A stretch of DNA of 64,000 nucleotides from Cephalotus follicularis (lineage: Eukaryota; Streptophyta; Magnoliopsida; Oxalidales; Cephalotaceae): the NCBI GenBank assembly GCA_001972305.1, contig BDDD01002295.1, positions 36,634 through 100,633 of the forward strand, read 5' to 3'. The position numbers were made by a program, and so were the translations under genes. The notes beneath the pieces are model-generated. The model was not told the origin of the DNA and did no database searches. It saw nothing but the letters and a program-made list of their open reading frames with translations. How positions within the stretch are numbered: the stretch's first letter is position 1; the number at the start of each line of letters is the position of its first letter. Below are positions 21,822-32,270 of this stretch, piece by piece.

Positions 21822-22494
21822 TGTAAGCCCTAAAATTTTATGTAATTGTTTGTAATATATATATATATATATTATTGGATTATGGAAATTTTTTGTTTAA
21901 GAACTATTCTCCTTTTTTTTGGGCCGAACTTGGGCCTTAGGAAAAATAGGTTTGGGCTGGCCACTGTATCGTCATGGGTAAAATGTGGGGCAAGTCTCTG
22001 GATTCTTCCGCCCAATCAATGAGATATTTTGTGGCTTCGTGTTTCATGCTGCAAGTAAGACAAAAAGAAAGCCTTTATCTAGAGAGTTCGATGCTTTCTC
22101 CTCTAATTTTTATCTTCTCGCCTCTTCAAATTGAGAGAGACGAGGAGAGAGTGAATTAGATAGAGAAAGCTCGGTTTGGTGCAAAGAGGGACTCTATAGA
22201 CTCGCACTCGCAGCAGTGTATAAAACCTAAAGGAGAGTCCAGATCTGTCACCGTTTTAGCAGCAGATTCTTCTAGATCCGCTGACCCAACCGTTATCGAG
22301 GTAGGTTCTACATATATGCTTTGAGCACCTGCATGTTATTCCCTTGAATGAATTATTCCATTATGAATATTGCTGCCTTGAACTCTAGATTTTTCGTGAG
22401 TAAATTATATGGTTTTGATTTGCCAGAGCAGGACTAGATGAATGGGTTAAGGATAATTGTTAAGCTATTTTTGAGTTGGAATGACCATTGGTGC
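21822..22494 (+). mobile_element. L: LTR-like fragment of unknown family
   Basis: It begins TGTAAGCCCTAAAATTTTATG right where K pol similarity stops, which looks like an LTR start. It has an AT repeat (21857-21872), a CT/GA-rich stretch with GAGAGAGACGAGGAGAGAG near 22130, a TATAGACTCGCACTCGCAG region near 22195, and a donor-like GAGGTAGGTT near 22300. It runs into the G LTR at about 22495. The end is not defined, so identity as an LTR is inferred. Confidence 0.45.
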
Positions 22495-22600
22495 TTCGTT
22501 GCCTATATGTTACGTTTTGTCGAATGTTATATGTTTTATGTATTTTTCAGACCATCTGAAATCGTTTTTGAATATGTGTTTTGTATTCTGGTCATTAAGC

Positions 22601-22749
22601 GTCAACGCCTTCGGCTTAAGCATCGACGCTTGAGCGTTGTTAGTTCATTGTTTCTTTGGAGGTGTATCGCGTCGACGCCTATGAATTTGACATCAACGCT
22701 TTTGCGTGAAAGGAGTAAGCGTCAACGCCTTGTATTCACGTCGACGCTT
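22601..22749 (+). repeat. GTCGAC motif group 1 in G 5' LTR
   Basis: Cores at 22601, 22622, 22671, 22692, 22721 and 22740 as GTCAACGCCTT, ATCGACGCTTG or GTCGACGCCTA variants. Most steps are about 20 bp or multiples. CpG-decayed forms (GTCAAC) are frequent. Confidence 0.8.
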
Positions 22750-23309
22750 AAAGCCTTTCTTCCTTATCTGTTTTGGATGGTGGCTTATTTTTTTTTGGAA
22801 AGGAGATTTTGCCATTAAATGATTAAATGATTTTTCCTTCTTTGTTTGACACGCTTTCTACTCATAAGGAATGTCTTAATTTACCAGATTCTATCATTCA
22901 AAATACGCGTTTTGCATTAAGCCTCATATTGCATCTTTTTAAAGCTCCATTATTTGCACATTTTATCAAACCAACACAGTCAATTGTCTCCTTCATCTTG
23001 CATCGTTTTTGGCATCAACTGAAGGTACTTTCAGAATGAAATATATATTTCTGTTATTAATCATTAGTTTGTACTAAAACAAGATAAAAACTGGTATTGA
23101 TCATGAAACATGGAAGCCTGTTTTGAAATAATATTTCCGCCATATTCAATCTGTATATCCATGAATTTATGTGTTTAAATTGTTATACTGGTATCTTGTA
23201 GTCATAAAAGTCATGTTTTAGCACATGCATGTTACCGTTTCATGATTTGTACGAAGATATTGGATTATAGTTCATGATTTTGGTAAAATACTACAACTAT
23301 TTTCATGTT

Positions 23310-23605
23310 TTCGACGTAAAGTGTCGACGCCTATACCGTAAGCATCGACGCCTGCGTGTATAAAATCTGTTTTAAACGCCATGCATGTGTCTAAGCGTTG
23401 ATTGTTTCGTTTTTACCGTTGACGCTTATGCCTAAACCGTCGACGCCTTTCATTGAGCGTCGACGCTTATGTCGAAAAGTGTTATAATGTTTTTGTCGAC
23501 GCTTGATCCGTATTTTGGTTCAAGTTGTGTTGAAATCGTCGACGCCTTATGTGAAGTGTCGACTCTTCTGTCATGCATGTCGACGATTTTGTCCATAAGG
23601 TCGAC
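23310..23605 (+). repeat. GTCGAC motif group 2 in G 5' LTR
   Basis: A run of CGTCGACGC-type motifs (for example TGTCGACGCC, CATCGACGCC, CGTCGACGCC, CGTCGACGCT) with steps close to 21 bp inside groups. The matching run in the 3' LTR is 58455-58750. Confidence 0.83.
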
Positions 23606-23931
23606 GCTTTCGTCTGGTAGTTTGTGATTTTGTGTCTTTCATTTTGTAATTCGTTTTGGTTGGTATGTTATGGTTCCCAAAGCATCTGTTGTGACGTATA
23701 GGGTGATTCTGTATGTGTCTTTGATTCATTTTTGTCATTGTTGGGTTTGAACGACTAAGGTACGGATTTCTTGTCCTTGATTATACTCCTTGGATTTAAT
23801 TGGAATAAAACATATTTGTGTTTTACGAATATGTACGGATTCTCCTTCCTTTGGTATCTCTACCGGTTTTATTGAAATAAATACGGATTATGTTTTTAGT
23901 ACGGATGTCTTACTTTTGATTAACACCCTTT

Positions 23932-26536
23932 TGTGATGACCCATCCCTCAGGATAACCACCTCGGACGAATCGCCCGGCAGGAATGAGGAATTTCCCATC
24001 TCCTCTAAACCAAAACAACGCTACAACACATGGCAGGGAAGAAATAAAATAGGAAATGGCATAACTGTAAATAACCCATACATAAAACCATTCCAAGACT
24101 CACCGTTTAACTAAAGGGAACACAACAACACTGTCCAAATGCACCGTTCCACTAAAGGAACATAACAGCCACTGCCCAAATGCACCGTTCCACTAAAGGA
24201 ACATGCCAGTGGAGGGAGCTAGGACAAAGAGCGTAACACTACGTCTTGCCAGCGGTCCCGGGCAGGGGATGCCAACACTACGCAACACAACACAACGTAT
24301 CATAAGCCAGGCCTGCACCACCATCCTAAGACATGCCTTCCCTGAATGAGCCATCCTCGGGCATGTCCTCATTGGACGACTAACCTCGGACATGTCCTCC
24401 CTGGGCATGACCTCCCCGGGCATGTCCTCCTCGGGCATGTCCTCCTCGGACAATACGTTCTCCTCGGACGTCTCCTCGGACAACATGTTCTCCTCGGACA
24501 GAGCCCGACAACAATGCCAGACCACAACATAAACCATCCCAGCATAAACAACCCTGAGGTCAGGACACGTGCCCCGCAGGTTGACCCCCGCCCCGGGGAG
24601 ATCCCCCGACCTACCCGACCTCGTGTAACCTTCTCGGTAAACAAACAATAGATCGTAAAATAACGTTTCAAGTAAAAACATGAAATCTCTTCATTTAAAC
24701 AGAATAATTCATCTAAAAAACACATCATAATATCATTCAAAAATAATATATATCTTGTTCACAAAATATCGTCCCTTGTTCAAAAACCAGGGACCCATAC
24801 AAAAGAATATCATCTCCTCCTCGGGCCGAGGACCATACAACAACAGTAATAAAACCCATTTGCCCCCATGAATGCATGTAAGGACGAGCCCGTGAAGCCG
24901 GTATCTCTGCTCATCCCCTGCATACTACATTATCAACCCAAAGGACTGCCCTGGCAGCCACAACAGCTTCCTCTGCAAAACAACTGGGAGGGGATCAGTC
25001 CAAATGACTAGTGAGCAAAAACAAGCATTCTCCAGAGCGTCCACAACCACTGGACACACAAGGAAAAGTATATATAATCAAGCCGCACTGGGCAAAATAG
25101 AACAAGTCATAGGTAAACCAAAGGAACACAAACTTAGCAATATCACAAGGCTCCACTCCTCGGAGTCTGCCAAAGGAAAAGAGAGTCAAATATCAATAAG
25201 CGGAGGATTCCAACAAAAGATAACATCACAAGTAAAACAACTGTGCCCAAGATAAACAAGAGAAGAGGAACAACATCACAATATCCCATGGTCAGCTGCC
25301 ATACCAGGCAAAACACACACATCTATCAGGGCCTCGCTTGCTAGAATCTATCCGGACCTTATCCGCTACTATCTATCCGAACCAGAGCTCGCTATCCACC
25401 ACAGTATCCGTGGTCTACCGCCATACCAGGCAAAACACACACACACACACCACCTATCCAGGCCTCGCCTGCTAGAATATATCCGGACCTCGTCCACTAG
25501 TATCTATCCGGGCCTTGCCCGCTAACCCCGACCAAATGGGAAGGAATAGAGGACTCCCCTGCACTCACACTCAGCATACCATCATAGACAATAGTACACC
25601 GCAAATCCAGGTCTTGAACCCGGGGGCAGTTCCCACATAGCATCCCATCATAGACAATGATAATACTAAGGAGAGTTGATCCTCGGACGTACCCTTTACC
25701 ACTGACTGCAACCCATGCATCCCGTACGCACATCGCAGTGCATCCCACATATCAGAGGAACCAATAATAAAAGGAGATCGTCTGACATAAACAACAACCG
25801 TCAGAGGAACAACATACATTCAACCCAAGGACCATCCGAGCTCTCAAGCTCTGCCAAGAACAGGATTACAACATAAACAAGGGTAACAGGGTTCCAAATC
25901 CCATAGAAAACGTTCAACCAGAGGATAACAACAGGCACACGAAATATCAAGTAAAAGAAAGAGGAGAATGTCCCACTCACAAATCGCCTCAAGCTACCGT
26001 CGACCAACCTCAAGATGCTCTGTCACAGCAACAGGTTCCTCGTCTGTAAGCTAACACATATCAGATCAAGAAGAAGACATAACACATGCATGAACAGGAA
26101 ACAAAACCAAGCAAACCAGACTATCATCCTCCTCCTTGACTCTAGGGCAACGTGCCACTACACAACACAAACCAGGGAAGAGGAGAGCTCACTTTCACAG
26201 CTCAAAAGCAAAAGAGAAACCAAAACGCTCACGGAAGAAGGGGGAAGAAGAAGAAGAAGAAACCAGCTCTCTCTCTTTCTCACTTCTCTCTCTCAAAGCC
26301 GAACTCCACTAACCAAGAAGGCACTACTAGTCCACTTACCAACTCCCATCTTATCATCATCACCTTGGGAAAAACACAAAGCTTCTCCAAGAAGCTAATC
26401 CATATATTATATAATAATCCAAACTAATCATGTCAACATGTTTAAATAACTTACCACAATTCTCACTTAAGTCCTTTCCATGTGCCAAACAATGCCTTAA
26501 TTTATAATCCTCTAAAAACAGGTACGGGGTATTACA
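23932..26536 (-). mobile_element. Solo LTR M
   Basis: A 2,605-bp LTR without internal sequence. On the minus strand it runs TGTAATACCCCGTACC to GGGTCATCACA. TSD CCTTT at 23927-23931 and 26537-26541. It splits the G 5' LTR exactly where the 3' LTR (near 59070) is continuous. It holds a CCTCGG minisatellite (24345-24500) and two copies of CCATCATAGACAAT (25579 and 25646), also seen in N. The ORFs in it are products of the minisatellite or of chance. Confidence 0.92.
24345..24500. repeat. CATGTCCTCCTCGG minisatellite in M
   Basis: Imperfect units of about 15-18 bp, such as GGCATGTCCTCCTCG and ACAACATGTTCTCCTCGG, repeat roughly eight to nine times. The near-15-bp step keeps frames open on both strands, giving spurious RT-, PR- or GH-rich ORFs. 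Confidence 0.85.
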
Positions 26537-27047
26537 CCTTTGGTTTTATTGTGATAAATTCTACTTATGATTTTATGAATAAGTGTACGGGTAATTCTTT
26601 CGTTGATTACTCTCTTATTGGTTTTCATTGGAAATTGGTTTTTGAATAACGTGCAGATAATTCGTCTTTGATTTTCCCATTCTGATTTTATTGAAATTAT
26701 TTCAGTTTTTGCTTTTGATAAAATAAGTATGGATAATTCGTCCTTGACACTATTCCTCTAATTTCATTTAGAATAAGCGTTGTTTTATTGTTAAATTAAT
26801 AAAGCACGGATTTTCTCATTCTTAGATATCTTCGGATTTTATTGAAATGATTTCAGTTTTGCTTTTAAGAGCGGATTCTTCGTTTTTAGCTATCATTTGG
26901 TTTTATTTGAATAAATTCAATTTTATTATTTTTATGAATAAAGTTGAATGCCTTGATTTTATAATTTCAGTTTTGATGGATTAAATGCTGATTTTATAAT
27001 TATCATCTCTTTTAATTAATTGTGAAATTAAATAAGCTTGACTTTCA

Positions 27048-27150
27048 ATTACGAAAGTATGTTGATGTTTTTAAATGAGCATGACTTTCAACTTCGAAAG
27101 TATGTTGATATTTTTTAAATGAGCATGACTTTCAATTATGAAAGTATGTT
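27048..27150 (+). repeat. Triple hairpin tandem repeat in G 5' LTR
   Basis: Three units of about 43-44 bp, each with GACTTTCAATTACGAAAGTA or a close variant; the arms ACTTTC/GAAAGT stay paired in each. The matching repeat in the 3' LTR is near 59570-59690. Confidence 0.85.
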
Positions 27151-27262
27151 GATATTTTTACGGATATGATTATGATTTTGGACTTTGTTCGGAAATATTG
27201 TATATGTGTTTTGAAATGATTTTAGAGTAAATCATTATTTTTGCACACTGAGAATAAACCTA

Positions 27263-27865
27263 CCTATGGGCATCCCGTGGGTGTGTTCTTTGGCACGGAG
27301 GACATGACACTTTCTGTAGCGGTGTGATTAGTCTACGACGTCTCTCATGAATTTGGATTTGTTCACCGGATTGTGACATTTCAAATAGAGGCGTATAGGT
27401 CGATCCTAGTTATCGGATTCAGATTTTGGGAATTGATTGTGTAGTGCGGTACACGTCGTTCCATCAGAAATGTGGATCCTGCAGGATCCCTTGCACAAAC
27501 ACACACACACACACACACACAGATATATATATATATATCGTTATTGCATATCTCAGTATAAAACACTAGTTTGGAAAAGTTTGGAATCGGATATGAACTA
27601 AAACATATATATGCTTTATAAAAGTTTGTGAACTTATATATATATATATATATATGTTTGACATGAGCATTATTCGAATTTCATAAATATAATTCATTTA
27701 TGAATTGTTTTGTTTTCATAAAAGATCCGTAAACTGTTTTGTTTTGTAAACTGTTCTGCTTCGTAAACTGTTTAGCTTCATAAACTTTTTAGTTCGTAAA
27801 CTGTTTTATGATTCTATATCCATACTGAGGTTTGCTCAGTCGCGTTTTGTTTTCCAAGCGGCAGG
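27263..27865 (+). promoter_or_regulatory. Four-stem block in G 5' LTR
   Basis: HP1 27263-27281 is CCTATGGG/CCCGTGGG, held by two G-U pairs in RNA but imperfect as DNA. HP2 27315-27337 is TGTAG/CTACG with one U-G. HP3 27439-27454 is GTGTA/TACAC. HP4 near 27841-27860 is TCGC/GCGG with a U-G pair. Confidence 0.72.
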
Positions 27866-28221
27866 TTTTTCAGGAGCATCTGGGGCAAGTGTGATGAGAG
27901 AGTTACCCTATGTCAGAGGTTTCCTTAGGAGTTAGTTTTCTTTTAAGCATTATTATGGTTATGTGTAGAATTTGGAGATTTAGTTGTTTCAGAAAGTATT
28001 CGTTTTTGAATATGAGATTATCATATTATTTAAGGTTTTAAGTTTATCGTAATGTTACGGATTTATGGCTTAATGATTTTTTTTATGAAGCATAGTTTAT
28101 CTAAATATGATAAATTGATTAAGATTAAGATTTTTGCCATGTTTCTATAGTTCAGTTTTACGTGACATCTCGATCCCAAATAGAGAGTGTTCCCAGTTCC
28201 AAATCGGGGGTGTTACAGTTA

Positions 28222-28233
28222 TGGTATCAGTGA
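28222..28233 (+). promoter_or_regulatory. Primer-binding site of G, mutated
   Basis: TGGTATCAGTGA four bases after the LTR end. It differs from TGGTATCAGAG by one base. The conserved leader palindrome GCCTATCTAGGT follows at about 28255-28266. Confidence 0.8.
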
Positions 28234-28388
28234 TTAGGTTTTCGTTCCTTAGAAGGCCTATCTAGGTTTGACCTGTGAGATGGGTAGAAACTGGGTTAGG
28301 GCTATTTCTGAATAGTTGTTTAGGTATGTCTTAGTTTAAGTTTTCTGTTTCCTTTCGTTTTTGTCATGTTCCGGTTTCTCGTTCGTAG

Positions 28389-29204
28389 ATGGCACGTAGA
28401 GGCGAGCAACTAAGTAATGTTGATCGGGAAGCTGAGCTAGCTGCTGCACTAGAGGGTGTACAAAATGAGCTGACTTTGGATGAGCTGGTGAGGCAAGCTG
28501 TTGCTCAGGCTATTCCTTAAGTGGTAACTCAAGTGATCGAAGCCATGCAACAGCAGAATCTGGATCAAGAGCAGCAAAGAAATGTGGGTGGAGACGATGT
28601 GCAGGTAAATGCACAGGTTGATGAAAGAGCGGAGGATCGGCCCGATATTTTGGTACACATTTGGTTAGAGAGGTTCGAGAAGCAGAAGCCTCTGGCATTC
28701 AGTTCACTATCGACCCTTGTAGATGATGAATATTGGATAGCCCTTATGGAGAAGATTTTTGAAGTACTGGGTTGTAGTGATATTATAAAAGTGAAGTTTG
28801 CGGCCTACAAGTTGGAGAGAGATGCTCAACCTTGATGGAAGACTCTGAGCATAGCAAAGGGAGAAGAATTTACTACTGCTCTATCGTGGACCGGGTTTTG
28901 TGGGGTCTTTTATCAGCAGTACTTCCCAACTACTGATAAAGAGACGTATGCCTTGGAGTTTATTTCTACCAAGCAAAAAGATGATGAGATAGTTACATAA
29001 TTTCTAAACCGGTTTACTAGATTGGCTGGTTTTGCTGAACATGTGGCAGAGACTACAGCTGAACAAGAGGAGAAGTTCAAGTGGAAGCTTCATTATAACA
29101 AGAGGAGAAGTTCAAGTGGAAGTTTCATTATCGGCTTAGGGGAAAGTTGGTTAATGAAAAGTTTGCAAATGTGTCAGACATGGCCAATGCGTCAAAAAAC
29201 ATTG
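28389..29204 (+). pseudogene. Element G gag, N-terminal part
   Basis: ATG at 28389 follows GTTTCTCGTTCGTAG, an acceptor-like context. The start (MARRGEQLSNV) and the gag domain (LERFEKQKPLAFSS, YWIALMEKIFEVLGCSD, VFYQQYFPTTDKE) match B and E. Stops: TAA ending at 28520, TGA at 28833-28835, TAA near 28998. A 35-bp tandem duplication (29065-29134) shifts the frame. The gene is then split by solo LTR N, with TSD CATTG at 29200-29204. Confidence 0.9.
29065..29134 (+). repeat. 35-bp tandem duplication in G gag
   Basis: AAGAGGAGAAGTTCAAGTGG begins at 29065 and again at 29100. The copies differ by few bases, including CTTCATT versus TTTCATT. It is the second of three frame-breaking short duplications in the window. 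Confidence 0.9.
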
Positions 29205-29458
29205 TGCAGGACCCGTTCCCGCTCTGCTCTGGGCTGATGTGTCCTGCTGGGGATGGCGTTCCTTGCCAACAACCCTCTCTGCTAAATGGCCCGAGCAACC
29301 CACTAAGATCGCTCCAGGGTCGAGCTACGCAAAAGGTCGAGGAAAAATCATGGGTTAAATGCACAACAGATGCGGGGCTTAAAAGGGGCAGAGGACAAAA
29401 GGACCCGAGGACTAAAACTCCCGGTTTCATTAAGTCACCAACTGCACAGGTCCATGCA
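29205..29458 (-). mobile_element. Solo LTR N, left part
   Basis: It starts TGCAGGACCC on the plus strand (3' LTR end on the minus strand) straight after CATTG. It is split by element D with TSD ATGCA (29454-29458 and 54977-54981). The larger part is 54977-57483. Confidence 0.85.
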
Positions 29459-30822
29459 TGTCACACCCCATCGTTCAATACATTAGACAAGTATATATGG
29501 TGATATCAGGAATAAGCATAATAATAATATTCCAGCAATCTATTCAACAATTCATAAATAAATTTGCGGAAGCATTCAGTAATCCGGAATATAAATACAA
29601 GTCATCCGCACGCAGCCCATACTACATGCGGGTACATATCAACTCAATTATCCTTACACATAAGGAAGTACAATAGTAACACGGAGTGTGATCCGTTCGA
29701 TACAATACAATACATCATAAAAGAAAATAGCAACCTTAAGATGAATAACGGAAGCTCTCCAAGCTTCAGCAGCAACTCTGATCGTCTTCGCTTAATCTGA
29801 AATTGTAGGGGTTAGCCGTTGTCCTCACTTGGTTAAGTAGGAAGATAATGCATGCTAAGGAATATATGAATGCAACATGTATGACAGTTTATATTTAAAA
29901 TAACATTTAAATGTGCCAATATATAAGCAACCATGCCAAGTGGCCACAGACAATACATATGCAAGAATATCGCACAAGGGTACAATCAATTCAGCCTGGT
30001 TTGGGTGTCACATGTCGCTATCTCCTAGCTCCGACTGTGCACCACCTAACTATCACCCTACGCTCCGAAGATGATAGAACAGGTAACATTTACTACCGGC
30101 GTTGGCGGGTAGTTTAACAAATAAGATCTGTGACGCAGATAAGTTTGGGTGATACTCTGGCCAACTCCTGGCACCCAGGATCCCCACTGTAGTTGGTGAC
30201 CATCAGCCATCACTCGACTACCGGCAATAAGCATAGACAAACAATTCAAGAATTTCAATAATAATATTACATATATCAATAATATGCAATATAAAACTTG
30301 TTTTCTTTAGAAACATGTAACAAGTCATTTATCGTACATCTCATAGGAGGAAAACGATATCAATACGATAATGGTTCTCGATTGGAGAACAAACAGGTGG
30401 TACCTCTCATAGGAGGAAAATCAATAATTTCTTTAAACAATAGGTTTTCATTTGTAAATGATAGTTGATATCATAATTTGGTTACATAACCCATAGTTGG
30501 TTTCAATCATTGAAATATAAGTGGCAGTGGTGTTGAATAGCACCAAAATAGTATATACTAATATAAGGTAGCATATACAGTAACATCATAACAAGACAAT
30601 AGCAATTCAAGGATTCACAAGGAATAGCATTTCATAGTCGTTCATATGCAACTCTCACAAGGAGTGCGTACGTTGTTTAATTTTGAAATGTAATTGTATA
30701 TAAGGCCAAGATTGACTGTTCTAGTCATCCATATGGAGGCCAAGTTAATTACATTCAAAATTGAGGCCCAAACAGACCTATATCAGCATTTTTACCCAGG
30801 AAAGTTGGTTGTTCTCAAGAAC

Positions 30823-30915
30823 AGTAGGCTGTTTTGGTTGAGTAGTCAACTGTTTTGTCTTAACAGTCGACTGGATAGGGTTGAGTAGTCGACTGCCATG
30901 AAGAACAGTCGACTG
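30823..30915. repeat. Phased AGTCGACT array 1 in D 3' LTR
   Basis: Starts at 30823, 30844, 30865, 30887 and 30907 (steps 21, 21, 22, 20). The first two are decayed (AGTAGGCT, AGTCAACT). In the 5' LTR the same positions are mostly intact. Confidence 0.87.
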
Positions 30916-31973
30916 CTTCTACCCAGAAAATGCAGGCAGTAGTAGGTTGTAATTTTCAATCTCTAACACAAATCCAATCAATGCATGCAATCAAGCAGAA
31001 AATAAACATACATGATATGCATAATATATCTTCCATAAACATGTCATTACCCCTACCTCAATTGCTTATCCCAAGATCAATTGGAATTGATCTTTCTCTT
31101 TGAGTTTTCCAAGATTTTCACCAACCAATCCTTCAATCCAGTAGTATATAATCTATGTAGTGCATGCATGAAGGTTCAGTCATTAACCAGTAGGTTTGAC
31201 TAATTATCAGCTACAAACATTACTCCATAGTAGCTTATTAATAGTTCCTTAAGCATTAAACTTCAGTCTTACAATTTCCCTTTGAATTTTATGTCAAGTA
31301 GGTTTCAATTTCGGATTATTTGATCTTAACTTGTTGACAGAAGATGTGTATATATCAGTACGCTAATATCATGACAACTAACAACAATTATAATTCGAGC
31401 TAGAGTTGTTAACACCCCTCTAAGCCTTATGTCCATAATTCTTACTCCTTTTCATTACCATTTCTAATTTTAGAAGTTGTTAACCTTAAACCATGTTAAC
31501 AGAAGATATCTAACCCTCCTAGTTACATCATTAACCTTAGCAGTGAGCTCGAATTTAGAAACTTACCAAGAGAATCCAAGCTTCCAAGTCTTTCTTTAAC
31601 CTCTCCAAATCCTCAATGCAAGCTTCAATAATTTTTAGCAACTCTCCTCAACTTCAGTGTTTTTCTAACACACACACACACACATCTCTAACAGCTGATA
31701 TAAAGGTCTAGGAACCTCTGAATTCGCCAGGTTCTCACAACTCAGCTTCTCTCATTCCTTCTCTCACTCACATGCATTTCTCTTTCTCTCTTCTTTCTAT
31801 CTCTTTGTCACCTTTCTCTTCTTTCCATTCTGTTTTGCAGGTTGCAGAGAACATGCAAGCACTCTATTTTGCATGCTCTGGCAGCTACTGTCACGCGTGA
31901 CACTTTCCCCCCATGCAATGCCCCTTTGATCCATTCTCACAGGCATGCACAGACACATGTTCTGTACCGATCC

Positions 31974-32051
31974 AGTCGACTGTCTTTATCAGGCAGTCGA
32001 CTGTCCACACGCGCATCAGACAGTCGACTGTTGCCCTGTGACAGTCGGCTG
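31974..32051. repeat. Phased AGTCGACT array 2 in D 3' LTR
   Basis: Starts at 31974, 31995, 32022 and 32043 (steps 21, 27, 21), the mirror of the A array at 2351-2429. Confidence 0.87.
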
Positions 32052-32224
32052 TTTGAGCTGGTTTAGGGTTTCTTAAGTTTGACACTTCACCAATTGTACA
32101 TCCATTCATCTCAAGCATTTACCAATCACAGAAATTATTAAAATTGGACAAATAACTCAATTAAAATGTATATTTTATTTCAAAATTGGATCAATATACA
32201 TTAATTGAATTTGCGGTTATTACA

Positions 32225-32237
32225 TTCCCCCGTCCAT
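32225..32237 (-). promoter_or_regulatory. Polypurine tract of D
   Basis: The minus strand reads ATGGACGGGGGAA up to the LTR start TGTAATAACC. The C interrupts an otherwise purine-rich run that is intact in A. Confidence 0.8.
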
Positions 32238-32270
32238 AAAGAAAATTCGTCTTCGAATTTAGCCCTTACA

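Larger units (their letters stand above)
22495..23931 (+). mobile_element. Element G 5' LTR, first part
   Basis: It starts within the LTR (TTCGTTGCCTATATG); the first ~13 bp present in the 3' LTR are missing. It carries a section at about 22525-22825, with extra GTCGAC motifs, that is largely absent from the 3' LTR. A second, longer array lies at 23310-23605. It is split from 26542-28217 by solo LTR M. Confidence 0.87.
26537..28217 (+). mobile_element. Element G 5' LTR, second part
   Basis: After the M target duplication CCTTT (26537-26541) the LTR continues to GGGGGTGTTACA at 28217. It contains tandem TACGGAT...TTTTATT units, a triple hairpin repeat (27048-27150), the four-stem block (27263-27865), a CA/TA microsatellite (27497-27538) and a TA repeat (27635-27656). 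It matches the 3' LTR at 59070-59843 and 62162-62772. Confidence 0.88.
29459..32224 (-). mobile_element. Element D 3' LTR
   Basis: A 2,766-bp LTR, minus strand TGTAATAACCGC to GGGGTGTGACA. Plus-strand GTCGAC arrays are at 30823-30915 and 31974-32051. A CCTCTCATAGGAGG inverted repeat occurs near 30340 and 30407. A CA microsatellite lies at 31670-31684. Confidence 0.93.

Noticed and set aside
24193..24740. PRRTCPRR- and LPGH-rich ORFs near 24.2-24.7 kb on both strands
   Set aside because: They are translations of the CCTCGG minisatellite in solo LTR M.
29147..29503. 118-codon ORF spanning gag and following sequence
   Set aside because: It crosses the G gag/N LTR boundary and the N/D boundary, so it is a chance fusion of three elements.
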